Origin: Trichosphaerium sp. ATCC 40318
Lineage: Eukaryota; Discosea; Flabellinia; Trichosidae
Assembly (NCBI GenBank): GCA_038496445.1
Contig: JALMLS010000564.1
Span: 124,001-188,000, forward strand
Reading direction: 5' to 3'
Length of the DNA stretch: 64,000 bases
Shown here: positions 1 to 11,810 of the stretch, in pieces
How positions within the stretch are numbered: the first letter of the stretch is position 1
Layout: every line of letters begins with the position of its first letter
Notes under the pieces: model-generated
The model's input: only the letters and a program-made list of their open reading frames with translations
Told to the model about the DNA's origin: nothing
Database searches by the model: none
Position numbers and translations under genes: made by a program

Positions 1-48
1 AACAAAAGTTTTTTAACATTTACTACAAGTGTATTCATTTACAAGCCA

Positions 49-732
49 TCAGCTATCTTTTGATAAATCAACAATAGATTGTACCTCCCATGTAGAACCG
101 CACACAGGACAAGTAGGCCTATACTTAACTAAGCAAACCTATGTGAATACAACCTCAAAAACCGTACCTTGTTTTAAGAAATCTACTTATACAGCAATAG
201 TGAAAGAAATGGCCACAGACGCCCCACACTCCATAGCACTTATTTTCTGCTTTTTTACAAGTCACTGCCGAAGCTATAGGAGATAATCAATTGTAGAACA
301 AACCTCAGAAATACCGTACTTGCGTCACAACTACGCCATGGTTCTGCTTGCATTTGTACACAGGATTGTTGATATTCTTGTCGGCATATAGCACAATTAT
401 CATTTTTTTTTACTTAACCATAGATAAGTCATAAGAGATGTGTAAAAACTTTGAGGAGTTTTTTTTTTTTTGCTACAGGGAGCTAAAAGGTCCAGAATTT
501 TCAAGAAATGTGGAGAACAAAATTAAGAACTGAACATGCGAACAATTAAGGGACTGTACAAGTAATTGTGTTCCGGTCCCAGTTCACGGCGGTTTAAAGT
601 TTTTGTTGAGTTTAAATGATAACAATATGGTTTTTTTTACGAAATTTCTTGCAACCACTAAGTGTACGTACCAGCCACATACTCTTCAACTTCTTTCCAA
701 GCTTGGATTTTAAAGCGTTTTCTCTCTGCCAT
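49..732 (-). CDS. RBX1/ROC1-like RING-H2 protein of cullin-RING ligases
   Basis: Small RING-H2 protein that in the RBX family binds the cullin C-terminus and recruits the ubiquitin-loaded E2. Spliced by hand into four exons (about 732-674, 417-320, 274-180, 121-49), giving about 110 aa. The N-terminus KRFKIQAWKEVE matches the RBX strand that inserts into cullins. It is followed by DNCAICRQEY, then YGVWGVCGHFFHYCCISRFL, KTR and CPVCGSTWEV, the order expected for RBX1. Introns use GTACGT or GTACGG donors. Oddities: the WDI-type motif before the RING is replaced by VKK, and the usual CxxC of the second zinc pair reads CVQM, so one ligand seems missing or is supplied by a nearby Cys. The start is the only ATG in frame before the conserved strand. 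RBX2/SAG is the alternative; APC11 fits less well. Confidence 0.85.
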
Positions 733-1053
733 TCTGAATTTTTTTTTTGTAAATACGATTTCACTAATTTTTTTGGTTAGTTGAAATGTGGTTGTTTTGC
801 TAAAATAGGGTTATTTCTTTTTTACTGCGCTATCTGCGCTCTGAAGGTTCTATTACATTATGGTTTCGTACCAAGTAGTTTCGAGAGCCGTTGCCACCGT
901 AAAAGATCGCTTTCGTAGTAAAAAAACGGCCAAAAGTCAAAAACGTTCCATAAACTACGTGTCGTTGGATTCATTCGGCGTCAGTAGTCGTAAAAACCGC
1001 CTGGTAGTGTAGTTTACAAAAAAAGTGGCAATAGCTTTTAAATACCTTCTATA
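733..1053. other. Divergent intergenic region with a short basic ORF
   Basis: About 320 bp between two divergently transcribed genes, so presumably holding both promoters. T-rich and A-rich tracts are present. An uninterrupted 50-codon plus-strand reading frame (860-1012, very Lys/Arg rich) lies upstream of the next gene. It could be an upstream ORF or chance; no splice site links it cleanly to the downstream gene. Confidence 0.4.
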
Positions 1054-4000
1054 ATGAGCTGCGACGTTCAAATGAGTACGGAGGTAACAGTAGGCTGTTT
1101 AAAGTAATACAGACTTTTTAAACGCGTCCTTTTTAGCGCCAAGCTCTACCTGCCGAATCAAAGAAACGTCCGGTTGAAGGGGACTCTAATGAACCAAATA
1201 AGAGAAGAAAAATCACGGTATGTGTCAGGTTTTGATTTTTTGAGGAAAAACAACTTCAACAAGCGCATCAGTATAATAAATACTGTTTGGCGGTTGTTGA
1301 GGTTGTCAGAAAAAACTGATTATTAAACGACGTTCGTTAGCCAGAAACCTCTGTAATTCAGCAGTCGAACACTCCCCCTCAGCAGCAACCAGATACGCCA
1401 CAAAAACCGATCTTCCAAGGTCTTGACTTGAAGAACTGGTCTCAGCACTCTTCTTTTCTAAACAGTTTTACGGCTACAGGATCAGTGTATGCTGATATAC
1501 CAAAACCTGAACCTACAAAACCACCAAGAAAAGTCTCCACCAATGAAAGTTCTGTTACTACTCCATACTGTCCTCCAATATCTACTGCTCCAGTGTATCC
1601 AGTAGCTATGGACACAACTCGCGATAAACCCACAGACTACAAAAAGGAAGCAAAGCAGCAGGAGAGTAAATCAAACAAGGACAGAGGATCTCCTCGTCCA
1701 AACTCGCATAGAACACATTCATATGGCAGTAAAAATAATCACAAGGACACATTCAAAGTAAAGAAACAGTACGTTCACCACCACTCTTCTACAGTTTTTT
1801 TTTCTTTTCAGTTTTTTTTTGACTTTCTTCCTTCAGACCTTGGTACATGATTACAACAGAAGAAGCACGTAATACAAAAAGAACTAAGCAAAATGATCAT
1901 ATTTCAAGGGTGAATTGCTTGGGTACGTAAACAGATACAGGCTGGGCGCTCAATTCACTAAAAAACACAAAAAAAATCCACCCAACCAGATTTTTCAAAA
2001 AAATAATTCCCCTCCACCGCTACCCCTTTCCTCCTAACCTGGGTAAAAAGTGAGCAATGATTGTGAAATGTCTGGGATATGGAAGTGTTGTTTACTTCAC
2101 AGTCAACAATTCACGCCAAACACAACCAACTGGACAGTTCATTTCTTTTTGCGCCACCTTGGCCAAGTACGCACTCTCGTCTATCAAGACTACCTGATAC
2201 ATACTATTTTTAGGAAATTGCGTTCCATTCCGCCAAGTGCAGGCAAAAGGCTGATGCTGAAGGAGAATGCGCAAAGCAAGTCTTTAATCACATCCAACAG
2301 TATGTTACTTTTTTCGAGTTCGGGTGCTTACTCTTTTTTTGTTTAGGTATTACAAGGATCAGCTTTGCAAGTGTTTATACCAACAGCAGTTAAAGGTTGT
2401 TTATCAACTACGAAGTCTGTTGGAGTGTATCTGTACCTTCTGTGGTAGACCACTTGATCCAGAATGCGATGGATTTGTTTGCAATGGCAATTCTTGTAGG
2501 GCTGATCTTGTTCGTGATATGCCACAGTATACTGCCATTGCTGATACAACAACGTATCGGATAAAACTGCTTCGGAAAAAGATAGGAAGTGTGTTTGGTA
2601 AAAAGCTATGGAGCAGTCTTTCAACAAATGTAACTGTTAGCAGAGCGTTCGAATGGCTTATGTGTCTTCTTACTTTTTCATGTATCTGTTGTCAGGAGCC
2701 TCAAGAAGTTATTTCACAGTGTGTAATTGGTTCATTAACATGCAGTAAAAAGTACGTACTATTACTTGTCAGTCACCTCAATCTTTTTGGAGAGAAAAAC
2801 CAAAAAGTTTGAAGCTGAATTTTTTTTTTCTTTCTCTGACTTGATAGCAAATCATGAGCACAACTACTAATGTTAGTTATAATGGTTGTTATTAAGTTAG
2901 AGAAGAATGTTATCACAATATTCTAATCCAGATTTCGGGAGTACATACTCCCGAAACAATCCACCACTTTTTTTTTTTGAAGTCGCTTATTTTTTTTCTT
3001 TAGGGAATGTAGGAAATATGTACCAACAGATTTTCGTATTTCTGAGTATAAAGGACTTAAAACAGCAATGAATGCATATGATTATTCTTCTAGAAATTTT
3101 CCAAAAAGAAGAATTGAAATATGCAAGCCATACAAGTCAAGTGTATTACCTACAACCAGCGAAAAGCAACTTGGTACTTTTGCAGATAAATCTCCTCCAA
3201 CGTCGAACAAGTTCTTTTATGAATCAAAAGAAAAAAATAAGAATGGCAGTAATGGACACAGTGGACGTAATGGTAATGGCAACAGTGATAATCACAGTGA
3301 AAAGAAGGCAAAGACAGCTTCTACAAAGGAACAGAAACCGCCCTTGAGATCAAAACCTCTAAAGAAGCTTACGGCACCTGTTATTACTACTGCTATTTCA
3401 TATGGTAAGGTTGTTCCAACAAAACCTCAATCTTTAAATGAGAAAAAAGCTTCTCATGCTCAGATTATCGTTCCTTTCACTGCTACTCAACAACCACCTC
3501 AAGCTTTGGATACGAAACAATCTATTACCACCCTTCAATACCCGAATACACAGCAACCTCAATCTTTGAAGAGCACACAAAGTGCACAAGTATGGAACAA
3601 CTCTAAGGTGCCTGCGATTATACCATTACCGAAACCTGCTGTTGTAGTTAAGACACAAAATGCCGTACATAATCCTCCTTCTAATACACAAGGTCTAACA
3701 CTAGATGTGAAGCCTCTTGTGGTATCAAAACCAACTAACAAACCTATGCCTCAGCTTCAGCCGGTTGTCAGTGATGATATGGATATAGACGAAGATAATT
3801 GTGACGATGATAGCGATGGTGATGAGTCAGATATGACGCTTGCCTTGGAGATGTCTAAACACCTTCTCGCTGTTGAACAGACAAGGAACAAGATGCTATC
3901 ATCTAAAAACTCTAAACTCAAGAAAGATCTATCTTCTCTTCGTTGTGAGATCACAAAGATGAAGGCAGAACGTACACAGAAGGGAACAGCTAAGAACAAG

Positions 4001-4694
4001 GCTTTGAGTTTATCTACAGAGAAGATAAAGAAACTAGAGGCTGAAGTTGTTTCTTTGAAAGAAAAGCTTGAGTCTCAAACACTTGCAAAAAGCGCTGATG
4101 AGAAACGTGCTGAGATGCTTCTTTCTGCAAAGCTTACACTTCTTGATTCAACTATTACTGATGAACGTAAGAAAGTAGAGACGCTAAAGACTGAGTTAAA
4201 CCTTGAGAAGAAGAAGTTTAAGGCATCTGAACTTAAGTTAAAGCTTACAAACGTAGCAGTTGAAACCGAACTTTGCAAGCTTAAGGAAGAGAATGCATCG
4301 CTCAAAGAATCTGTGGTAGCACAAGAGGATCTACAGAAGACGATAGTAGACCTTAAGGAGAAGAATGATGAGTTTACAAGGAATGAAGAAGAAACGAAAA
4401 ACAAGATGGAGGCTATGTTTGCTAATTCTACACAATCTCGTATTGAGAAGTGTGCTATGCAAGCACTTCTTACAAAGCTTCAAGATGAATTAAAGAATGC
4501 TAGAGCAACGATAGAGACTCAAAATAACAAGTTGGCTGAACAAAATGCTAAGCTTGAGACACTGAGAGAGGCTGAAGTACGTGAACATTTTTGTGTAGAT
4601 TTTCTTCTTTTTACTTATTGGCTTTTTTTTCGTTCAGGAAGCAGCTGCTGTTGTTGTAGAAGCTACACCTCTTACAGAATATGCATGGCTTTAA
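1054..4694 (+). CDS. Large protein with a Cys-rich module and a long C-terminal coiled coil
   Basis: Nine exons join in phase: 1054-1083, 1137-1217, 1362-1768, 1837-1922, 2051-2166, 2214-2299, 2347-2751, 3004-4576, 4638-4694, giving 946 aa. Order of parts: a basic N-terminus with a nuclear-signal-like NKRRKI stretch; Pro/Ser-rich linker; a Cys-rich region in exons 5-8 including CTFCGRPLDPECDGFVC; a Ser/Thr/Pro/Gln-rich linker; an acidic patch (SDDMDIDEDN); then about 250 residues of heptad-like Lys/Glu coiled coil ending in AAAVVVEA and a short tail. The CxxC...CxxxxC arrangement suggests zinc binding but no named family was recognised. A nuclear structural or chromatin-associated protein is an inference from the basic patches. 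The start at 1054 is chosen because it splices in phase to exon 2. Confidence 0.75.
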
Positions 4695-4937
4695 TATGTA
4701 TTGTATTTCATTTCAGAATAACCACTTGTACACTAATAATAAAACAAAAAACAATTCCAAATCTTAAAATTGACTTGTTTACCATGAGCATTTTGTCTAT
4801 CAATGTGCCGAACATGACACAAGTATCTTTGTGGCGAGCATGCGTTAGATTTGAGCTTTGTTGGTTGCGTTGACGGTCAAAGAATTTAGTCGGTTTTTTT
4901 AAGCCGTACGTTGTTACTTCCTCACTATGTGCATTTG

Positions 4938-6249
4938 ATGCGCGTTGGTGCTCGGGCAAGTAGTTTTGCGTTTGAAGCGCTTGTAGACAAGAAGAAAACT
5001 ATATCGAAAAAGAAACAGCGAACAACGCGTCAGAGTAAGCCAAGGCACTTTTGGGAACGTTTGAGCAACCAAAAGGGGTTTTTTGAAACAGTAAGCGTAT
5101 GTCGACTCAAAAATAACTAAATTCGCGTCTAGATAGCTCAAGAGCTTGATGTTAAGTGTCTACATGATTGGTACAATATTACATCAGTTGATGTTCGCAG
5201 AGTAGGCGGAGCAGCTCTTGTATCACAGTACGTACCAGACCATGGGCGAATCAGCACCATTATAACAGTTTGACAACGAAAAACTTCCTTTATTTATAAA
5301 ACGCTCCATGTTGCGTATTTTAAGCTTTCTTTAGCCATTTTAACGATTCTATACTTGACTTAATGCGATACATGTATCCAAAGTACGATTGGTTGCCGTG
5401 GTCTTTCAGTACGCACCTCTTAATTTTTTTATACCAAATACCTTTTTTTGAGCGCTCACTTTCATCCTAAGGTAAAGCGCCAAGGCGGTTTTGGTGGTCA
5501 GAGAAAAATACAAGACAGTTTATGGACACTGTGAGTTGCCATTTGGTTTTTGGTTTTGGTTCACTAAATCACGTGATAGTTCGCTATAGAGCATGGTGTC
5601 AATACGCAAACTGATTGGTATAAAGTGCCTTTATCTAAGGTTAGAGATTTCAAAGGTGGTTGGAGAGCTGTTAAGTACGTACTCTGAGAGTTTGTCTCTT
5701 GAATTGAGAACTTATTTTTTTGAACACAATAGACGACATGGCAACAATTACTTCACACTCATGTCTACAATATACCCCGAACACAAATGGAACCCACGTG
5801 CATTTGGTAACTCATAGATGAAGTATACCATATATTAGATATCTAACAGTACGAATAGGGAACGTGCCTAGACATTTTTGGACAAAGCAAATAAATGTTA
5901 CAAAGTTTCTTGAAGGCCTCGCTAATCAGTTTGAAATAAAAGATCTAGGTGGTCTATATGACTTATCTAGAACTCTACTTGTAAATACAGGAGGTTCTGG
6001 GCTTCTTAATTATTGGCCAAGAACACTTAAAGATAGTTTCCCTAAGTACACTTGGCGTTGGGATACTTTTATTTCAAGAAAGAAGAAATCGCAAAGGTAA
6101 GTGTTTATTTTTCTCAAACTTGCTTTTTTTTTTGGATACTTCTCCTCTTGTTTGTTATTTTTCTCATTGGATTCTCATCATATTTGTACAGGCAGCTCAT
6201 ATCATCTGCTCAGCGATTGTTTTATGTAAAATACTCAAAGCAAATGTAG
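4938..6249 (+). CDS. Protein made of three W/YP-rich ~70-aa repeats
   Basis: Eight exons join in phase (4938-5090, 5133-5227, 5335-5408, 5472-5530, 5592-5674, 5733-5806, 5859-6096, 6192-6249), giving 277 aa. After a 30-residue Arg/Lys-rich N-terminus that could be a mitochondrial presequence, a unit is repeated three times. Each unit reads roughly: (K/N)xPRxFW followed by a short helix; a hydrophobic stretch ending in DWY or LYDLS; an xxGG motif; a helix; then YPxYxW or YPEHKW and a closing W/F. Examples are KPRHFWERL, APRRFWWSEK and VPRHFWTKQ for the starts, and MYPKYDWLPW and IYPEHKWNPR for the ends. I have a general recollection of similar GG/YP/W repeats in other eukaryotes but cannot name the family or function. 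Intron positions fall at comparable places in each repeat, suggesting duplication with introns. Confidence 0.75.
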
Positions 6250-6356
6250 ATAAACAATTTTTAGTATAATGAAATAGTACTGTTTGGCTAAAACCTCAAC
6301 TGCGAGTTTGTTGTCAGAACTCTATATTAATTTCTTTATTACTATTAATAGCAAAG

Positions 6357-7566
6357 CTAATTGCTCATACTTAAAATTTTGACATAGTCGATGTAGTGGT
6401 ATTGAGGAAACTTGGTACTGCTGTCTAAAAACAGAAATAAGTGAGAATAAAAATGTTTCATATTTTTTTTTTGAAACACTTGTTTTCGTACCTGGGTTAC
6501 CTCCCCACTTTCCCCCAACAGAGGTATTCAGTATCCAATAGAAAGGCCATGAAGGCACTGTTAATTGTTTATCGGTTTTAATTGATACATATTTCACTGA
6601 GTCGAAAAAAAACTCAAGCAAACCAGGAGACCATTCAACTGCATAAACATGAAAGTCATTTGCAAGATTTACACCTTTGGTTTGTGATTAGAAATCAAGT
6701 GTTACACTAGCCTCTATATCTTACCTTTTGCTGTGTACCAGGTTCCTTGACTTTCTTCATTATCATGACCACATCCTTTAGATGCAAAATGATAATGACC
6801 GTAGAGTGTACTCATATCTTTCCCCAAATTTTCCATGATATCAATCTCGCCACCCATCGGCCAACAAATCTGCGATTAAAAATTTAGACGTTACTATTAT
6901 CACGTGACAAATTGAGCTGAAATATGCTGTTATGAAAATAACATACGTGTTCCTCCGGCATTAACCAGTGCGCAGGCCATATACCCTTGAAAACAGAGTT
7001 AAATCGAAAACTATCTTTGGTTTTTTAGTTTGCACGTGCTTTACCAAAAGGAAGTCGTGCACTCACTTCCCATCGTCCGTAAGTATGCGAGAACTTTCCT
7101 TGTGTTTTCGCTTCGCCTGAAGTATAGTTATGACCATTATACTGTTGCTTTTGAGTCCTATGCTCGTAAGATACGTGGAGAAAAAAAATTGCCAGAAAGT
7201 TCTCGTAACGTACTTCAAAATTAAGTTCCCGTTAGATACGTAAACATTATCAGGAGTATAGTACACAAGTTCTTTTGGTGAATAAGTTCCTTCGTATTTC
7301 GTCCAAGTAGAGCTGTTAAATGAGTCGAAATTGTCTTCGAAAACAACAACCATGTCAGTTCGCGCTATTAGAACGTAAGAAACATCAAATTATTGCTGGT
7401 GTTTGGTGTGACAAGGGTACACTTTGTTTTGATACTCACGTTCAGCAATACACGGCAATTCTTGGGTGTTTTTACAGAGTGGTAGTCCATCTGGAACAGG
7501 AAGAGCTCCACAGCTTATAACGATGCTCAATATGAGCACAAGTAAATAGGAGTATGGCAGCGGCAT
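6357..7566 (-). CDS. Secreted GH16 endo-beta-glucanase, copy A
   Basis: Retaining glycoside hydrolase family 16 enzyme, expected to cut beta-1,3 or mixed beta-1,3/1,4-glucan outside the cell. Seven exons (7566-7440, 7364-7214, 7157-7040, 6985-6947, 6869-6725, 6674-6492, 6424-6357) give 276 aa. Residues 1 to about 20 are a signal peptide. The catalytic motif GGEIDIMEN is intact, with nucleophile E153, helper D155 and acid/base E158. Other family landmarks: FEDNFDSFNSSTW near the start, YGRWEVSARLPFGKGIWPAHW before the active site, and HVYAVEWSPG after it. The intron between FGK and GIWPAHW must start with GC rather than GT to keep frame. Neighbouring copy B has the same exon structure. Stop and start were taken from the spliced frame. 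Exact glucan specificity is not readable. Confidence 0.92.
6986..7039 (-). other. GC-AG intron (GH16 copy A)
   Basis: Donor GCACGTGC, acceptor TTCAAG. Only a GC start keeps FGK in frame with GIWPAHW. The same boundary is conserved in the paralogue downstream. Confidence 0.75.
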
Positions 7567-8185
7567 GTTGATGATTGTACGCTTCAGTAGATCTTTTTTA
7601 ACCGTCAGTACTAATGTTAAGTTAGAAGTGCGCTTAAACTAAATTACGCTTCTACTTCACCTTTTCCGCTTGTTTTTTCATGTTAGATTCACGCGTTCTT
7701 GTTGATCTACAATACCAGATTGGAGGAGAGAATACGTCTCACTCAGCTTCGATCCCCTGGATCACGTAGCCAGAGACCCTTCCCATTTATTAAATTGGAG
7801 TTATCTCTTGTACATATACAACAAATTACATAAACCAATTGAAACATTCAATCAATCAACACAAAAACTTTTTGAATCGTAATCTGCCATTGTATAGAAC
7901 TGCTACTTGCTGATGTTGTTTTACGATACTACCGTACTTAAACAACTACCTCTCACTTATCAAACGCCAGTAAAATACTTATTTATACTGTCATTTTCTC
8001 ATTGGATTCTGACTCAAAATAACTTACAAACAATTTTTAGTCAATGGAACGTAGTCTGTATAAAACTAGTGGCAAAATCTCGTTCATAAAAAGCTTTATT
8101 TCGTGTAAAATGAACGCATCAATAGCTTAATGACAATTGAACAAAGTTGTTAAGCTTAATGACAGTGATTTTTGTTTATTTATCA
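7567..8185. other. Intergenic region between the two GH16 copies
   Basis: About 620 bp between the start of copy A and the stop of copy B. AT-rich, with no reading frame resembling a protein. It contains the copy A promoter and the copy B 3' end. Nothing else was recognised. Confidence 0.4.
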
Positions 8186-9383
8186 CTAATTGCTTAAAAC
8201 TTTGACATAGTCAATGTAATGGTATTGAGGAAACTTGGTACTACTGTCTAAAAACAGAAATAAGTGAGAATGAAAATGTTTCATCTTTTTTGGAAACAAT
8301 TTTCGTACCTGGGTTACCTGGCCAATCACCACCGACGGCAGTATTCAGTATCCAGTAGAAAGGCCACGAAGGCACTGTTAATTGTTCATCGGTTTTAATT
8401 GATACATATTTCACTGAGTCGAAAAAAAACTCAAGCAAACCAGGAGACCATTCAACTGCATAAACGTGAAAGTCATTTGCAAGATTTACACCTTTGGTTT
8501 GTGATTAGAAACCAACTATTACACTTCTCTATCTTACCTTTTGCTGTGTATCCAGTTCCTTGGCTCTCTTCATGGCCGTCACCACATCCTTTAGATGCAA
8601 AGTGATAATGACCGTAGAGTGTGCTCATGTCATTCCCCAAATTTTCCATGATATCAATCTCGCCTCCCATCGGCCAACAAACCTGCGATTAAAAGTTAGA
8701 CACGTTGTTTTTTGACCAAAGGTTACGTTTATCACGTGACAGATAGACTTTTATGTAAATAACGTACATTTTTCTCTGGCATTAACCAGTGTGCAGGCCA
8801 CATACCCTTGAGAAAGAGTTAATAGGAAGTTATCTTTTTTTTTTTGCTTAGCACGTGCTTTACCAAAAGGAAGTCGTGCACTCACTTCCCATCGTCCGTA
8901 TGTATGCGAGAACTTTCCTTGCGTTCTCACTTCGCCTGAAGTATAGTTATGACCATTGTACTGTTGCTTTTGACTCCTACATGGCCCATAAGATACAGTG
9001 AAAAAAGTTGTCAGAAAGTTCTCGTAACGTACTTCAAAATTAAGTTCCCGTTAGATACGTAAACATTATCAGCAGTATAATACTCAAGCTCTCCATTTGA
9101 ATGAGTTCCTTCGTATTTCATCCAAGCAGAGCTGTTAAATGAGTTGAAATTGTCCTCAAAAACAACAACCATGTCAGTTCGCGCTACCAGTTGGTAAGAA
9201 ACGTCAAATTATCGTTGCCTGTCATGACACTTCGTAATTTCTTGTTTGATACGCACGTTCGGCAATACATGGCAATTCTTGGGTGTTTTTACAGAGCGGT
9301 AGTCCATCTGGAACAGTAAGAGCTCCACAGAGTGTAAATATACTCAATAATAGCACAAGTAAATAGGAGTATGTCTGTGGCAT
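8186..9383 (-). CDS. Secreted GH16 endo-beta-glucanase, copy B
   Basis: Tandem paralogue of the preceding glucanase, same strand, same seven-exon layout, about 274 aa. The signal peptide (MPQTYSYLLVLLLS...) and mature start TVPDGLPLCKN resemble copy A. The catalytic GGEIDIMEN is intact. Differences include a Trp to Gly change after the active site (ESQGTGYTAK), FGKGMWPAHWLMPEKN instead of FGKGIWPAHWLMPEEH, and a C-terminus two residues shorter (YVKVLSN). The donor after PCIAE reads GTGCGT rather than GTGAGT. Exons are much more alike than introns, so both copies look functional. Same family role as copy A. Confidence 0.92.
8807..8858 (-). other. GC-AG intron (GH16 copy B)
   Basis: Donor GCACGTGC as in copy A although the rest of the intron differs. 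It keeps FGK in frame with GMWPAHW. Confidence 0.75.
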
Positions 9384-9707
9384 GTTTACGTATGACTGTA
9401 AGCTTCCTCTTTAAGCGTCAATGTTAAGTTAGAAGTTCCCACGTGAGGGGTGTCAATTAACGTGACTAGAAGGCGCAGAGCGTCCAATAATAAATTTCGA
9501 GTGTGCCTCAGTTAGCTGAAAGCCTTAAGTGCACAAAGAGGCTGGTTTTGCTATGCTACTCGTATTGTTCTATACTATCACAAATACGTCGTAGGATACA
9601 GTATCTCGGTGGTCTATTGGGTTTGGTACAAACAAAGCTTAAAGGACGTTCAGACTTAGATCACAGCGTCTGTTTCAGGCAAAGCAATCAAACTCGCATC
9701 AAATACC
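9384..9707. other. Divergent promoter region
   Basis: About 320 bp between copy B of the glucanase and the next plus-strand gene. An open frame runs through part of it but has no protein-like features and is more likely 5' untranslated sequence. Confidence 0.35.
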
Positions 9708-10642
9708 ATGCTACTCGTCATTTATGCCGCTATTACACTTGCATCACTTGGTGGATTAGTTTTATCAGGAATGAAGGTAAAGTAGCAAAAATCACTTCAT
9801 TTTGCGCCACATACTCTGACAACCATTGTAGGTTCAGTTTCCTGAAAAATTTACTTGGCTTGTAGCTGTACGTTAATAGATTACTCTAAAAACATAGCTG
9901 ACGCTCTTAGTACGCTACAGTGTTTAGTTTCGGCATCGCCAATGCACTTTACCAAAGTGGCGGGCGTTTTATTATCTTGATGCCTATTTTACCTTGGATC
10001 AGACGTGCCATGCAAACAACTGGCGTACGTATCTATAAAACGAACTACCGACTTTTTTTTTTATCTAACCCTCTCAATATAGGCGCTAGCGTTTGTCATC
10101 TCTATTTACAGTAAGATGGTACAATAAATTTTTTTTGTCCGTTTTATTTTGAAATAACCTAAAAATTCAGAATAACGCGGAAATATCAGCTCACTTCTAC
10201 AGTCTACCAACTGGTTCATCATTTTTGGTACGCCACTGGAATTTTGACGCTCTCAGTAGCCTTATTTAGCTGTTTAGGCTCAATTGCATGAATTTACACC
10301 TTCTCGATTCATTCAAGTTGGCATCTTTGCCCTCATACTGTTGTTTATCGTATACAAAGTTACACAAGGTGAGTAATTGCTACTTGGTTTAGTTTAAGCG
10401 CTTTTGGTTTTTTTTCTGACTTTTTGGCGTTTACTCTTTTTTCAGGCGATAAAAGCGCTGTCATGTACGCTGTACCTTTCGTAGCACCTATTGCAAGCCT
10501 GGTTATCACAGAATTCAGCCTACTCCCTTTCGCTGCTGAGCTTATCACTGCTGCTGGTGCTCTTGCTTTTACAGCACTAATGTGCTTTTTACAGTTCGGA
10601 CAAGACAAGAGTATTGTTGGTAAAACAAAGAAAATGTTTTAA
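9708..10642 (+). CDS. Small multi-pass membrane protein
   Basis: Seven exons (9708-9776, 9838-9867, 9911-10024, 10083-10110, 10190-10227, 10278-10368, 10446-10642) join in phase to 188 aa. Hydrophobic segments: the N-terminus (MLLVIYAAITLASLGG), a stretch around ALYQSGGRFIILMPILPW, FIQVGIFALILLFIVY, and two more near the C-terminus (VPFVAPIASLVITEFS and AAGALAFTALMCFLQF). It ends in a Lys-rich tail (GKTKKMF). This looks like a four- to six-helix integral membrane protein. No family was recognised. The alternative acceptor at 9832 would add two residues. Low-complexity introns between short exons make the exact borders of exons 4 and 5 less certain than the rest. Confidence 0.7.
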
Positions 10643-10712
10643 AGACGTTTGGTTGAATTGAATAAAGAACAAAAAAGATCCGGAGGTTCTGTATTGAAAT
10701 AACTCAGCAGTA

Positions 10713-11810
10713 CTAAACAACATGTTGTCTCTGATACAGGGTAATATATGCTCGTTCTAGAGGAGTACACCCAATGGCCTTCAGTAATTCAGGAGAGATG
10801 CCATCCAATTCGACAAGAATGTCATTCAAAAATTTTCCATGTTTTACTGAACTGTTATCTGATATACCAATACTCCTCAACGTAGAAATCCATTCTATAG
10901 TTACCTTTTGGTCATTCTGTACAGTTACCTTTTTATCAATTTCTTCACTTGATATCGAAATAGCCTCTTGACAATCATGAGGGTCCTATTTAAGGATTGA
11001 TTTTAATTTGGTATATCAGTGGTCTGTCTTAACGTACGGTCTCCTGCAAAAGCCCCACATTCTCCTGTTGAGGCTCAACTTTTTTTTTTGCATTTGATCT
11101 TGTTCGTGTAAAAACACGATTTGGCATAAGAGGATCAGGAGCAAGTTTACGTTTTTTTTTACATCCGCACATCTTAACTAGTTCCATAGCAGTTCTTACT
11201 CTAATATTGAGATAATCTTTTCTGATCTACAAAAGAAAATGTCAGTACGGACTCTTTTGTGATAAAAAGCATTAAAAAACTAAGATATGTACAAGGTCGA
11301 GTGTTGCTCTTCCTGAGGCATGGCTGTTACTTTCATGAACTCGTTTAACTACCTAGCTTTTGTAAACGAACTCTCAGTTCAACTGTTCATCGTGCCTCAT
11401 TTACATCACTATCCTCTACCCAAGTACGCGTCCATTTCACCTCGTTTGAATGCGCATCTTTGTAATGGCGAATTGCAAAGTGTTCACCAGGGTAAATGTT
11501 GTCATTGGTACTTACCAGAATGCCTTCAAGGTAGATGCTAATCATACAGTTACTCTAACAAACAACTACAAAAAGAGAAAACTCACTTGCGCTCCACCCA
11601 GCATTTGAAAGTTCTTAGCTTGCTTTTTGATAGCTGCAATTCTTTTGCTGCCTTTTCTACAGTAATCTCTTTCTTGAGGACTTGTTTAAAGTACGGAATC
11701 CATGTTGCAGGTATCCTTGCAAAAGACGCTCGTGGCTTTCTGTCTTTGCCGCGCTTCCGTTTGCGTGAAATAGAAGGCGGAGCAGTGGCGGATACTTCCT
11801 CAAAATTCAT
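10713..11810 (-). CDS. Basic, nuclear-looking protein with an HTH-like N-terminus
   Basis: First exon 11810 to about 11588 encodes a Lys/Arg-rich start (SRKRKRGKDRKPRA) and a helix-turn-helix-like stretch (VEKAAKELQLSKSKLRTFK). It splices to IYLEGILVSTNDNIYPGEHF, a beta-rich segment. The following exons carry MCGCKKKRKLAPDP, a Lys-rich linker, and a helical C-terminus (LDGISPELLKAIGCTPLERA) that may be a SAM-like fold. A GC donor after the VNE codons would connect the second and third exons in phase. Without it the second exon ends in TGA, so the join is uncertain and two separate genes are possible. DNA or chromatin binding is an inference from composition only. Confidence 0.55.

Noticed and set aside
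29-286. Plus-strand open frame across the RBX1-like gene
   Set aside because: Lies antisense to the spliced RING protein and shows no family features.
7634-7800. Possible mobile element or tRNA between the glucanase copies
   Set aside because: No terminal repeats, no transposase frame, no cloverleaf found by eye.
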